A stretch of 11,080 bases of DNA from Pseudodesulfovibrio sp. (GCA_022712815.1 JAFLJW010000284.1:1-11080); one strand, 5' to 3'. Positions 1 through 5,766 are shown, counted from the stretch's first letter. Translations and numbers: made by a program. Notes: generated from the sequence alone by a model not told the origin.

Positions 1-40
1 TGAAGGGCCTTGATCGGGGCGATTCCTTTTTTTGGCTCAT
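1..40 (-). CDS. possible 5' end of a further minus-strand gene (partial)
   Basis: An open frame starts with ATG at 38-40 and leaves the window. It begins M-S-Q-K-K-E-S-P-R-S-R-P-F and is rich in charged and polar residues. Thirteen codons are too few to recognise a family, and the sequence just upstream has no clear Shine-Dalgarno. Bases 41-96, between this frame and the thioredoxin stop, show no terminator hairpin, so read-through from trxC is possible. It could equally be chance. Confidence 0.2.
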   Translation of the reverse strand, partial: MSQKKESPRSRPF

Positions 41-96
41 CCGGGTTCTGTTTTTAGATTCTGATTCGCCGGACCGAACATGGCTTCACGAAAATA

Positions 97-531
97 TCAG
101 ATATGTTTCTTTGCCCAGGTCGTTATTTCTGCCGCAAGCATGGCTCCGGCCTGTCGTGCCACTTCCCTTCCGCCTTTGAAGACGATCAGGGTGGGAACGG
201 ATGAGACCTTGAATCGTGAAGCAATGGCCTGTTCCGCCGTGGTGTCGATTTTGGCGAGCCGGACTGATGGGTGCAAAGCCTTGGCGGCCTCGTCGAATTG
301 CGGCCCCATCATCAGGCAGGGGGCACAGGTCGGAGAGTAGAAATCCACGAGTATGGGGATTTCGGATTTGGCGATATGACGATCAAATGTGGGGCCGACC
401 ATCTCCAGCGGAGTTGGTTGAAAGACCTTGGCTTTACATTTGCCGCAGGTGGCCTGAGCCGCGCGGTCGGGCTGGATGCGGTTGATGGCCCTGCAATCAG
501 GGCAAACGACCAGTCGGGTTTCAGCAGTCAT
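97..531 (-). CDS. trxC: thioredoxin 2-like protein with N-terminal zinc ribbon
   Basis: A 144-residue cytoplasmic thiol-disulfide oxidoreductase of the thioredoxin 2 type. Seen: a four-cysteine zinc ribbon (C10-x-x-C13 and C29-x-x-C32), then a thioredoxin fold with the active-site pair C69-A-P-C72, the buried acid region at D63 and the cis-proline P113 in S-V-P-T. Length and order match the TrxC family, in which the ribbon binds zinc and the CxxC reduces target disulfides. The ATG at 529-531 is chosen because GGAGG lies 6 nt upstream; the frame could extend to 561 but without a ribosome binding site. The active site is unusual: family members normally have W-C-G-P-C, whereas here it is T-C-A-P-C, so redox potential and partner choice may differ. 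It follows the BON gene on the same strand after 69 nt, with no obvious promoter of its own. Confidence 0.88.
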   Translation of the reverse strand: MTAETRLVVCPDCRAINRIQPDRAAQATCGKCKAKVFQPTPLEMVGPTFDRHIAKSEIPILVDFYSPTCAPCLMMGPQFDEAAKALHPSVRLAKIDTTAEQAIASRFKVSSVPTLIVFKGGREVARQAGAMLAAEITTWAKKHI

Positions 532-553
532 GAAAGTCCTCCGATAAAAGGTG

Positions 554-569
554 TTATCCATAAGGATAA
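554..569. repeat. short perfect inverted repeat between the BON gene and trxC
   Basis: TTATCC and GGATAA are separated by four bases (ATAA). It lies 23-38 nt upstream of the trxC start in the 69-nt gap after the BON gene. The stem is short and AU-rich, so it could be a small operator or chance; it is too weak for a terminator and has no T tract. Confidence 0.3.
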
Positions 570-600
570 GCAGAATATCGCAGAGGGCAAGGGGCGGGTC

Positions 601-1707
601 TTAATTCATGGCGAGAGTGGAAATGCGCAAAGTGCGCTGCGGGGCAATGTCAGTCAGGATGATATTCATATGCTTTTTGACCGCCAGGTTCGAGGAGGTG
701 TTAAGCGTCTTGATCAGCCTGTCCTCTATGGAAATCTTCTTGTCCTTGAGAATTCTGGTGGACAGGGTGATGAGTTCCTTTCTGGCTCTCGGATCGGTCT
801 CGTTTTTTGCCATGGTGAGGATGCGATGCTTGATTCGCCGCCGCGCCTGCTGCCAAGGAGACCTCTCCGGGAAGGCATAGCGGGCGTACAAATCGTCGAT
901 GCTCGGCTTGACGGTTTGCTCGGCGACATGGGGCGATTCCGATTCGGCCCCCCGTGTCGGGAGAAAGGGCTTTTCTGCCGGTCCGGCCGCCGCGAGTATC
1001 TGTTTCTGGGTCAGGAGTGCAAACAAACTGTTTTCTTGTGTTCTGCCCGCTTCATAGGCGTCCTGAAAGGCAAGGAGCGAGGTAACCTTGACAGGATGAC
1101 TCGATTTGGGTCTCAGGCTCTTCACGATTCCGGTAACGGTATCAGCCTCGGCTTTGTCCCAAACAACTCCGACAATGACGGCTTCGCCCTGAACCACTTC
1201 CACGTCCACATTGGCGGACTTGACGTGCAGTTCGACAAGGAGTCCTGATTCGATGATGGTTTCGGCGTGTTTGTCCGTAATGGCGGGTGCCACCAGAGCG
1301 GTCAGACTCGTGGGCATCTGTTTAATCACGCCTTTGACGGAATTGACGCCCTTGAGGGTCTGGAGTCCCTCGATAACGCTGTTTCGATCGGCAGGGGTGG
1401 CGTATTCGCCCACAAGATAGATATCGCCGTTAAGGCAGGTTGCGTCCATGGATGCACCTGTTTCGGTCAGAAGGAGGGCCTGAGCCTGAATAGTCAGCAT
1501 TTTGTCGGAGATCATATCGTCGAGATTGCGCTCATCAGCCGCGATGAGCACGGTCTTGTGCGCAGTGCCAACGGCGGTGACGGCAAGGGAGACTGTCTGA
1601 GGCACCGCAAAGGATGCGCCGGTGGTTATGAGAGCCGGGATTACAGCGCAACCACCAGAAAGCAAGCCAAAGAACATGATAGTAAGAATTGCGATACTTT
1701 TTTTCAT
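601..1707 (-). CDS. BON-domain lipoprotein with two BON domains and a basic C-terminal extension
   Basis: A 368-residue predicted lipoprotein. Residues 1-19 form a signal peptide (M-K-K, then a hydrophobic stretch) before a lipobox-like L-S-G-G-C20. The +2 residue is alanine, so the mature protein would go to the outer membrane. Two BON-like alpha/beta domains follow, about 59-128 (ending V-N-S-V-K-G-V) and about 146-200. Known BON proteins such as OsmY and DolP bind membranes or phospholipids and protect the envelope; that role is inferred here. Residues 201-368 are unrecognised: a linker rich in E, S and P, then a basic, helical stretch (for example 288-300 and 319-345). ATG 1707 is preferred over the longer frame to 1782 because the signal peptide begins there and a good -10 box lies inside the longer frame. 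The Shine-Dalgarno is weak (AAGG about 11 nt upstream). Confidence 0.8.
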   Translation of the reverse strand: MKKSIAILTIMFFGLLSGGCAVIPALITTGASFAVPQTVSLAVTAVGTAHKTVLIAADERNLDDMISDKMLTIQAQALLLTETGASMDATCLNGDIYLVGEYATPADRNSVIEGLQTLKGVNSVKGVIKQMPTSLTALVAPAITDKHAETIIESGLLVELHVKSANVDVEVVQGEAVIVGVVWDKAEADTVTGIVKSLRPKSSHPVKVTSLLAFQDAYEAGRTQENSLFALLTQKQILAAAGPAEKPFLPTRGAESESPHVAEQTVKPSIDDLYARYAFPERSPWQQARRRIKHRILTMAKNETDPRARKELITLSTRILKDKKISIEDRLIKTLNTSSNLAVKKHMNIILTDIAPQRTLRISTLAMN

Positions 1708-1764
1708 AATGGATAAACCTTGTTCAAAATCTTCCCGCGATGCAAGAAAATGCGGTCTATGCTC

Positions 1765-1796
1765 ATTATAAAAGTGAGGCAAGTATTTTATTGCAA
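1765..1796 (-). promoter_or_regulatory. candidate sigma-70 promoter of the BON lipoprotein gene
   Basis: On the minus strand a perfect TATAAT (1765-1770) lies in an AT-rich stretch. The best -35-like hexamer is TTGCAA (1791-1796), but the 20-bp spacer is longer than usual. The predicted start, about 1758, would give a leader of roughly 50 nt before ATG 1707. This supports separate transcription from the thioesterase unit. Confidence 0.45.
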
Positions 1797-1844
1797 AAAT
1801 GACAAAAAACGCAATCCGGACAGAATCAAGGAACCTTTTGACCT

Positions 1845-2252
1845 CTAAATTATCAGGAACGAAGCCGTGGCGCGGGCGGCTTCGTGTCCGTCATTGCGAA
1901 CAACGGCTTTGGCAAAGACCACACGTTTGCCTCGCTTGGTGACCCGCGCTTCGCAGACAAGGTCAGCGTGCTTGTTTACCGGACGAAAGTAGCTGACACT
2001 TATATCCACGGTGGTCGTGTGGTCCCCAGGTTCGTTCCCGGCAAGAACGGCGTGGGCCATGGTTTCATCGAGCAGGGTCGCAAGGATTCCGCCCGCTGCG
2101 ATGCCGCCTCCCTGAAGGAGTTCCGGTTTGACAGGCAGGCGCAGGATTGCCCGGTCCGTGGTGATTTTCACCACCTCCACGCCCAGGAAATTGAAAAGAG
2201 GATTGACGATCTGGTCTTTTTCACAGACTTGTTCAAGGTAGCTTTGTGGCAT
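1845..2252 (-). CDS. PaaI/hotdog-fold thioesterase family protein
   Basis: A 135-residue single-domain hotdog protein, the usual length for PaaI-type acyl-CoA thioesterases, which hydrolyse acyl-CoA or aryl-CoA thioesters in the cytoplasm. Seen: the central helix with A-G-G-I-L-A-T-L-L-D62-E63-T, followed by the beta-strand pattern T-T-T-V-D-I-S-V-S-Y-F-R-P (79-91) and V-V-F-A-K-A-V-V (111-118), typical of the family. D62 aligns with the acidic catalytic residue. The histidine of the common H-G-G motif is alanine here (A53-G54-G55), so activity or substrate may differ. The ATG is backed by AAGGGA about 8 nt upstream. The first 20 nt overlap the end of the isomerase-like gene, suggesting cotranscription. 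The substrate cannot be told from the sequence. Confidence 0.82.
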   Translation of the reverse strand: MPQSYLEQVCEKDQIVNPLFNFLGVEVVKITTDRAILRLPVKPELLQGGGIAAGGILATLLDETMAHAVLAGNEPGDHTTTVDISVSYFRPVNKHADLVCEARVTKRGKRVVFAKAVVRNDGHEAARATASFLII

Positions 2253-3084
2253 GGTCCATATCCCTTTGGCCTTGCGCCAGTTGGTCCTCCATGGATTCTC
2301 TGATGTTCACCAATAATTCGATGGTTTCATCCAGATCATCCGGGAAGGCTGCCGGTTCCAGTTCAAGGGTTATGTACCTGTCATAGCCGCGTTTGCCAAG
2401 TCGCTGAAGGAAATCATCCAGTGGCAAAGCTCCGACACCGGGCGTCAGGTGCTCGGTAAATCCCACGGCATCGGAAAAATGGACGTTGTACAGCAGGTCG
2501 TTTGGGACCTTGTCGATACCCTCCAGCACATTGCGCCCGGAAACACCCATGTGGCAGACATCATAGGTCAGTCCCACGTTTTTGTCCCGGCACTGGTCCA
2601 TGAGCTTTTCCAGCGGGTCTCTGGAAAAGGGCGACCCCTCAGGCCAGGGCATGTTTTCCAGAGAGAACTGGATACGTCCTTTGGCATCGAGCAAAAGCGG
2701 CAGGTCACAGGCCTTCTCGAACCAGCGGTTTGAGATCATGTTGGCGAGTTTCGTACCCGGAGGATGCATGGTGATGTGGTCCGCGTCCGGCAGGGTGTTG
2801 GCCAGAGCAGTGGTGGCTTTCCACGAACCAAGATGCCCACCCCAGTCAGCCCAGTCCCGAAAGGGTGCGTGCAGGCTCCTGATGGACAGGACCTCATCGA
2901 TCTTTTCCAGCCCTGCCTGCGGATTGAGCTTGGGCGAGTTCATGATCAGCTCCATGCCCACGAAACCAGCGTCTCGCCCAATACGCGCAATGAGTTTCAG
3001 GGGGAGATGGAAAAGGCAACCTGCCGAAAGCAGAATATGAGGTCCAACCAGGGCGGATGTTTCTGCGACCATGTCCTTATTCAT
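2233..3084 (-). CDS. sugar phosphate isomerase/epimerase-like TIM-barrel protein (AP endonuclease 2 superfamily)
   Basis: A 283-residue protein of the xylose-isomerase-like TIM-barrel superfamily, whose members include sugar isomerases/epimerases and endonuclease IV and use divalent metals. Seen in order: S-L-H72-A-P-F, I-T-M-H107-P-P-G, F-S-L-E143-N-M, L-T-Y-D175-V-C-H178, N-V-H202-F-S-D and T-L-E241-L-E243-P. These lie at strand ends where the family carries metal ligands, so the active site looks intact. The exact substrate is not identifiable; DNA repair is less likely than sugar metabolism because the full endonuclease IV ligand set is not obvious. The ATG at 3082-3084 is chosen because it overlaps the stop of a 56-codon ORF (ATGA). 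A TTG start at 3111 and an ATG at 3072 are alternatives. No Shine-Dalgarno precedes it, so translation may depend on coupling. Confidence 0.8.
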   Translation of the reverse strand: MNKDMVAETSALVGPHILLSAGCLFHLPLKLIARIGRDAGFVGMELIMNSPKLNPQAGLEKIDEVLSIRSLHAPFRDWADWGGHLGSWKATTALANTLPDADHITMHPPGTKLANMISNRWFEKACDLPLLLDAKGRIQFSLENMPWPEGSPFSRDPLEKLMDQCRDKNVGLTYDVCHMGVSGRNVLEGIDKVPNDLLYNVHFSDAVGFTEHLTPGVGALPLDDFLQRLGKRGYDRYITLELEPAAFPDDLDETIELLVNIRESMEDQLAQGQRDMDHATKLP

Positions 3085-3251
3085 AAGGAACCGGCGAACA
3101 AGAGCAACCAAATAATCGGGGAAGGGCGTAAACGGACTGGTAAACGGTACTTTGTCGGAACAACCTGCGAGGGTGTCCCTTTTTGTGAAAAGGGATTGAA
3201 AAAAGCCCCGTATTTTCGACAGATGTACTTATAAACCAAAGGCCTTGGCAT
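3081..3251 (-). CDS. small 56-residue ORF coupled to the isomerase-like gene, function unknown
   Basis: A 56-codon frame not matched to any family. Support: GGAGG lies 8 nt before the ATG at 3249-3251, and its TGA (3081-3083) overlaps the next start in an ATGA arrangement, while the downstream gene has no visible ribosome binding site. The start M-P-R-P-L-V-Y-K-Y-I-C-R-K-Y-G loosely resembles the FmdB-type zinc ribbon (M-P-x-Y-x-Y-x-C-x-x-C-G), but the second cysteine is tyrosine and no second pair follows, so zinc binding is unlikely. The middle is basic (K-Y-R-L-P-V-R-L-R) and the C-terminus is hydrophobic (I-I-W-L-L-L-F-A-G). It could be a real small protein or a leader ORF that feeds ribosomes to the isomerase start. 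The frame also contains a perfect 8-bp inverted repeat. Confidence 0.4.
   Translation of the reverse strand: MPRPLVYKYICRKYGAFFNPFSQKGTPSQVVPTKYRLPVRLRPSPIIWLLLFAGSL
3176..3195. repeat. perfect 8-bp inverted repeat inside the small ORF
   Basis: TCCCTTTT and AAAAGGGA flank a TGTG loop. Neither strand has a T tract directly after it, so it is not a canonical terminator. It could be an operator or an mRNA hairpin ahead of the isomerase gene. Confidence 0.45.
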
Positions 3252-3323
3252 AGAGCAGTCCTCCCTCATCTGGAAAGCTGGAGCGGATCACAACCCGGCA
3301 GTCAAAAACACAGCTTTATTCTT

Positions 3324-3346
3324 TGCATCTATGCGCATCTGATGCA
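3324..3346. promoter_or_regulatory. adjoining palindromes upstream of the small ORF/isomerase unit (candidate operator)
   Basis: Two short palindromes abut: GCAT-CT-ATGC (3325-3334) and GCATC-T-GATGC (3335-3345). Together they form a larger dyad with TGCATC and GATGCA at its ends and ATGCGCAT near the centre. The site is about 75 nt upstream of the small ORF start and 33 nt past the stop of the upstream same-strand gene, a sensible place for a dimeric regulator. No clear -35/-10 pair was found next to it. Confidence 0.4.
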
Positions 3347-3378
3347 TTTCACTATTAAGCGGTGTCCCCCTGATTTCA

Positions 3379-3834
3379 TCAAATTCCGGAAAATGACAGC
3401 CTCAAGTCTGAACTCGTTGCATTGGCATCTATGCTGATAATGGCTGACCAGCGGTCAAAGCAGGTGTCGTCCAGATCCAGCGGGAACTCCATGAACTCCC
3501 TGTCAATGGGAATCACCGCAGTCACATAGTTCTTCTGGATGAAAACCAGACTCCAGAGAGAATCATCGTCTGTTTCAAGTGAATAGGGGAGGCCCAGTCG
3601 ATTCTTGAAATCGTGGACAGAATGCGGAAGGACAACGCAGACAGTGTCCCATTCATAGTATTGCAGAAACGAGTCGAGAGAAAAGGCCTTACCCGTGATG
3701 TAATGGCCGTCCTCCACCGCCTCGGTGAAACGATTGCCGACATATTCGTCGGTGTAGTCAAACGAAAAAACCACACCAAATGCGATTGCCAGGGAAAGGA
3801 ATACGATGACGGCATTCTTGGTCTTCTTGTGCAT
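3379..3834 (-). CDS. small membrane-anchored or exported protein, function unknown
   Basis: A 151-residue hypothetical protein. Residues 2-6 are basic (H-K-K-T-K), then about 8-25 are hydrophobic, giving an N-terminal anchor or an uncleaved signal; no clear signal peptidase or lipobox site is visible. The rest is soluble and acidic. It shows a pattern met in several uncharacterised periplasmic proteins: an aromatic-E-W62-D, hydrophobic residues, P70, then a strand L-V-F-I-Q (96-100) and a second W129 near the end. The resemblance is from memory only. The start is well supported: AAGGGAG lies about 6 nt before the ATG. A sigma-70-like promoter sits upstream. It is divergent from amtB, with 297 nt between the starts. 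Confidence 0.65.
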   Translation of the reverse strand: MHKKTKNAVIVFLSLAIAFGVVFSFDYTDEYVGNRFTEAVEDGHYITGKAFSLDSFLQYYEWDTVCVVLPHSVHDFKNRLGLPYSLETDDDSLWSLVFIQKNYVTAVIPIDREFMEFPLDLDDTCFDRWSAIISIDANATSSDLRLSFSGI

Positions 3835-3879
3835 GGCGTCTCCCTTGCAGGTTCACAACGCTTTTTCATCTCATATCTT

Positions 3880-3908
3880 CATATAAACATTTCGTATATA
3901 ATGGTCAA
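3880..3908 (-). promoter_or_regulatory. sigma-70-like promoter of the small membrane protein gene
   Basis: Minus strand: TTGACC (3903-3908), a 17-bp spacer and TATATG (3880-3885). The expected start near 3873 gives a leader of about 38 nt ending in the AAGGGAG ribosome binding site of the gene starting at 3834. The rest of the 3835-4131 gap is AT-rich and holds the amtB control region. Confidence 0.55.
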
Positions 3909-4036
3909 ATTTCTACAGGTTAGCCGGGCCCATGCATTCACCCTGTTCCTCTCTATCCCAAAAAACAGCAGCCTTCATTTTTGAATGATAGTGGTTTTAC
4001 GTTTTTGGCAAAAGTTTTATTTTTTTTGCAGATTTG

Positions 4037-4078
4037 TAAACAGATGAAGGTACTAAAATGTAAAAAGTCAGTAAACAG
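4037..4078 (+). repeat. three TAAA(C/A)AG direct repeats upstream of the amtB promoter
   Basis: TAAACAG at 4037-4043, TAAAAAG at 4061-4067 and TAAACAG at 4072-4078, with start-to-start spacings of 24 and 11 bp, close to whole helical turns. They end 13 bp before the -24 element. Sigma-54 promoters need an enhancer-binding activator, but these are closer than usual enhancer sites and do not match the classical NtrC dyad. Any role is inference; chance in AT-rich DNA is possible. Confidence 0.3.
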
Positions 4079-4090
4079 GCGATAAATAGT

Positions 4091-4106
4091 TGGCCCCGCA
4101 TTTGCA
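4091..4106 (+). promoter_or_regulatory. sigma-54 (-24/-12) promoter of amtB-glnK
   Basis: TGGCCCCGCATTTGCA matches the sigma-54 consensus TGGCACG-N4-TTGCA at nearly all key positions, with GG (4092-4093) and GC (4104-4105) exactly 10 nt apart. Transcription would start near 4117, leaving a leader of only about 15 nt that contains the GGAGG ribosome binding site. Sigma-54 control of amtB-glnK under nitrogen limitation is well known in proteobacteria. The activator site is not clear. Confidence 0.82.
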
Positions 4107-4131
4107 ATACAGGGTGCCGGAGGTACAAAGA

Positions 4132-5334
4132 ATGAGTTTAGTTGATAACGCGTTTATTTTGATCTGTGCGGCCCTGGTCATGTTCATGACCCCGGGCTTG
4201 GCCCTTTTCTATGGTGGTCTGGTTCGTTCGAAAAACGTTCTGGCCACCATCATGCAATCTTTCGTCATGCTCGGACTGGTATCAATTCTGTGGGCGGTCT
4301 GTGGGTATTCACTGGCTTTTGGCACCGACATCGGTGGTGTCATCGGCGGCATGGACTTCGCCTTTCTGAACGGTGTTGGCATGACGACTGACGGCTCTCC
4401 AGCCGACAATTTGCCCCATCTGACGTTCATGATCTTTCAGTGCATGTTTGCGATCATCACGCCCGCACTCATCTCCGGCGCATTTGCCGAGCGCATGAAA
4501 TTCGCCGGGTTCCTGGTTTTTTCAGCTCTCTGGCTGCTCCTTGTCTACGCTCCCATGTGCCATTGGGTCTGGGGCGGCGGCTGGCTGGGCCAGATGGGCG
4601 CACTTGATTTCGCTGGCGGAGCGGTTGTTCACATGAGTTCCGGTGCCGCAGCCCTGTGTTGTGCTCTGCTCATTGGCAAGCGCAAAGGACATGGCTCCAC
4701 AGCCTTTATCCCGCACAATCTGCCAATGACCATTCTCGGCGCAGGTATCCTGTGGTTTGGCTGGTTCGGCTTCAATGCCGGTAGTGCTCTGGCTGCCGAT
4801 GGCCTTGCTGCCAACGCATTTGTCACCACTCACATGGCCGCTGCTGCCGCAGCCCTGTCATGGCTCCTGGCTGAATGGATGCACGGCGGAAAGGCCACCA
4901 CTCTGGGCGCGGCATCCGGCGCGGTCGCAGGTCTGGTTGCCATCACCCCGGCTGCCGGTTTCGTGACCCCCATGTGGGCCATCGTCATCGGGTTTGGTGC
5001 AGGTATCATTTGCTACGGCGGCATCATGCTCAAGAACAAGCTCGGTTATGACGATGCTCTTGATGTTGTCGGTATTCACGGTGTTGGCGGCACTTTCGGT
5101 GCACTGGCCACCGGCGTTTTCGCCACCATCGGAGCCGAGGGGCTGATCGCCGGAAATGCGAACCAGCTCTGGATTCAATTCGTTTCTGTTGTTGCCACCT
5201 GGGTATTCTGCTTTGCCATGACGTTTGTCATATTCAAGGTAGTGGACAAGACCATCGGTCTCAAGGCTTCAGAACCTGACGAAGACAAGGGCATGGACAT
5301 CGCGGAACATTCTGAAAGCGCCTATCAGTGGTAA
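4132..5334 (+). CDS. amtB: ammonium transporter AmtB
   Basis: A 400-residue inner-membrane channel of the Amt/Mep/Rh family that brings ammonium into the cell and is blocked by PII when nitrogen is plentiful. Seen: hydrophobic segments throughout consistent with about 11 helices; the N-terminal T-P-G-L-A-L-F-Y-G-G-L-V-R (20-32); C143-H-W-V-W-G; D159 with F-A-G-G-A-V-V-H167, the first pore histidine; G-I-H316-G-V-G-G, the second; and a cytoplasmic tail ending in H-x-E-x-A-Y. Length is normal and no cleavable signal is evident. ATG 4132 is chosen because GGAGG lies 8 nt upstream and the longer frame (TTG 4090) would run through the sigma-54 promoter. glnK follows after 10 nt, which fits the conserved amtB-glnK pair in which GlnK docks on the channel. 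Confidence 0.96.
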   Translation: MSLVDNAFILICAALVMFMTPGLALFYGGLVRSKNVLATIMQSFVMLGLVSILWAVCGYSLAFGTDIGGVIGGMDFAFLNGVGMTTDGSPADNLPHLTFMIFQCMFAIITPALISGAFAERMKFAGFLVFSALWLLLVYAPMCHWVWGGGWLGQMGALDFAGGAVVHMSSGAAALCCALLIGKRKGHGSTAFIPHNLPMTILGAGILWFGWFGFNAGSALAADGLAANAFVTTHMAAAAAALSWLLAEWMHGGKATTLGAASGAVAGLVAITPAAGFVTPMWAIVIGFGAGIICYGGIMLKNKLGYDDALDVVGIHGVGGTFGALATGVFATIGAEGLIAGNANQLWIQFVSVVATWVFCFAMTFVIFKVVDKTIGLKASEPDEDKGMDIAEHSESAYQW

Positions 5335-5344
5335 GGAGAAATAT

Positions 5345-5683
5345 ATGAAAAAAATTGAAATCATCACCCGGACATTCAAGCTCGACGAGGTCAAGACAGC
5401 CCTTACCGAGGCTGGCGTCAAGGGCATGACTGTCAGTGAAGTCAAGGGCTTTGGCCGTCAGGGCGGTCACAAGGAAGTCTACCGGGGAGCAGAATATCAG
5501 GTCGATTTCGTCCCCAAGATCAAAATCGACGTGGTTGTCGAGGATGGATTTGCCGCACAGGTTGTCGAGGCCGCCCGCAATGCCGCCCAGACCGGGCAAG
5601 TGGGCGATGGCAAGATTTTCGTCTCATCCGTGGACGAAGTCATCCGCATCCGAACAGGCGAAACCGGCGACGAAGCCGTCTAG
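5345..5683 (+). CDS. glnK: nitrogen regulatory protein PII (GlnK)
   Basis: A 112-residue cytoplasmic PII signal protein, the standard length. It forms trimers that bind ATP/ADP and 2-oxoglutarate and plug AmtB with their T-loops. Seen: F-K-L-D-E near the start, V-K-G-F-G-R-Q39 leading into the T-loop, the uridylylation site Y-R-G-A-E-Y51, the B-loop T83-G-Q-V-G-D-G-K90-I-F-V, and R101-I-R103-T-G at the C-terminus. Q39, K90, R101 and R103 are nucleotide or 2-oxoglutarate contacts in known PII structures. Y51 together with the neighbouring glnD indicates control by uridylylation. Small deviations are T10, where proline is usual (R-P-F-K), and G40, where lysine is usual. AAGGAG lies 6 nt before the ATG. 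The name glnK rather than glnB follows from linkage to amtB. Confidence 0.95.
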   Translation: MKKIEIITRTFKLDEVKTALTEAGVKGMTVSEVKGFGRQGGHKEVYRGAEYQVDFVPKIKIDVVVEDGFAAQVVEAARNAAQTGQVGDGKIFVSSVDEVIRIRTGETGDEAV

Positions 5684-5753
5684 CAGGTTGCTCAAAAGGC
5701 ACCATCTGCTTCGTTGCAAGGAACTTGCCTCTGGCACTCTTTGAACAATCTGC
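5683..5753. repeat. 71-bp imperfect palindromic element directly behind glnK
   Basis: GCAGGTTGCTCAAA (5683-5696) faces TTTGAACAATCTGC (5740-5753), with 12 of 14 positions complementary. An inner hairpin GCAAG-GAA-CTTGC (5716-5728) lies near the centre. The outer arm overlaps the last base of the glnK stop codon. It lacks a T tract and is followed by a separate, better terminator-like hairpin. It looks like an interspersed REP/MITE-like element, but copy number cannot be seen here. Confidence 0.45.
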
Positions 5754-5766
5754 AAAGAGAATATAG

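Noticed and set aside
271..1248. Plus-strand open frame of 325 codons opposite trxC and the BON gene
   Set aside because: It is antisense to two recognisable genes, has no domain-like sequence and crosses the gap between them. It is a shadow of the codon bias on the other strand.
3975..3988. TCATT-TTTG-AATGA dyad in the gap before amtB
   Set aside because: Short and AT-rich, expected by chance in this base composition.
5436..5744. Plus-strand 102-codon frame overlapping glnK and the palindromic element
   Set aside because: It is out of frame inside glnK and its tail is only a translation of the repeat; no ribosome binding site.
5733..5748. TGGCACTC... resembling a sigma-54 promoter before glnD
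   Set aside because: The -12 GC is missing at the required 10-nt distance from GG, and the bases belong to the palindromic element behind glnK.
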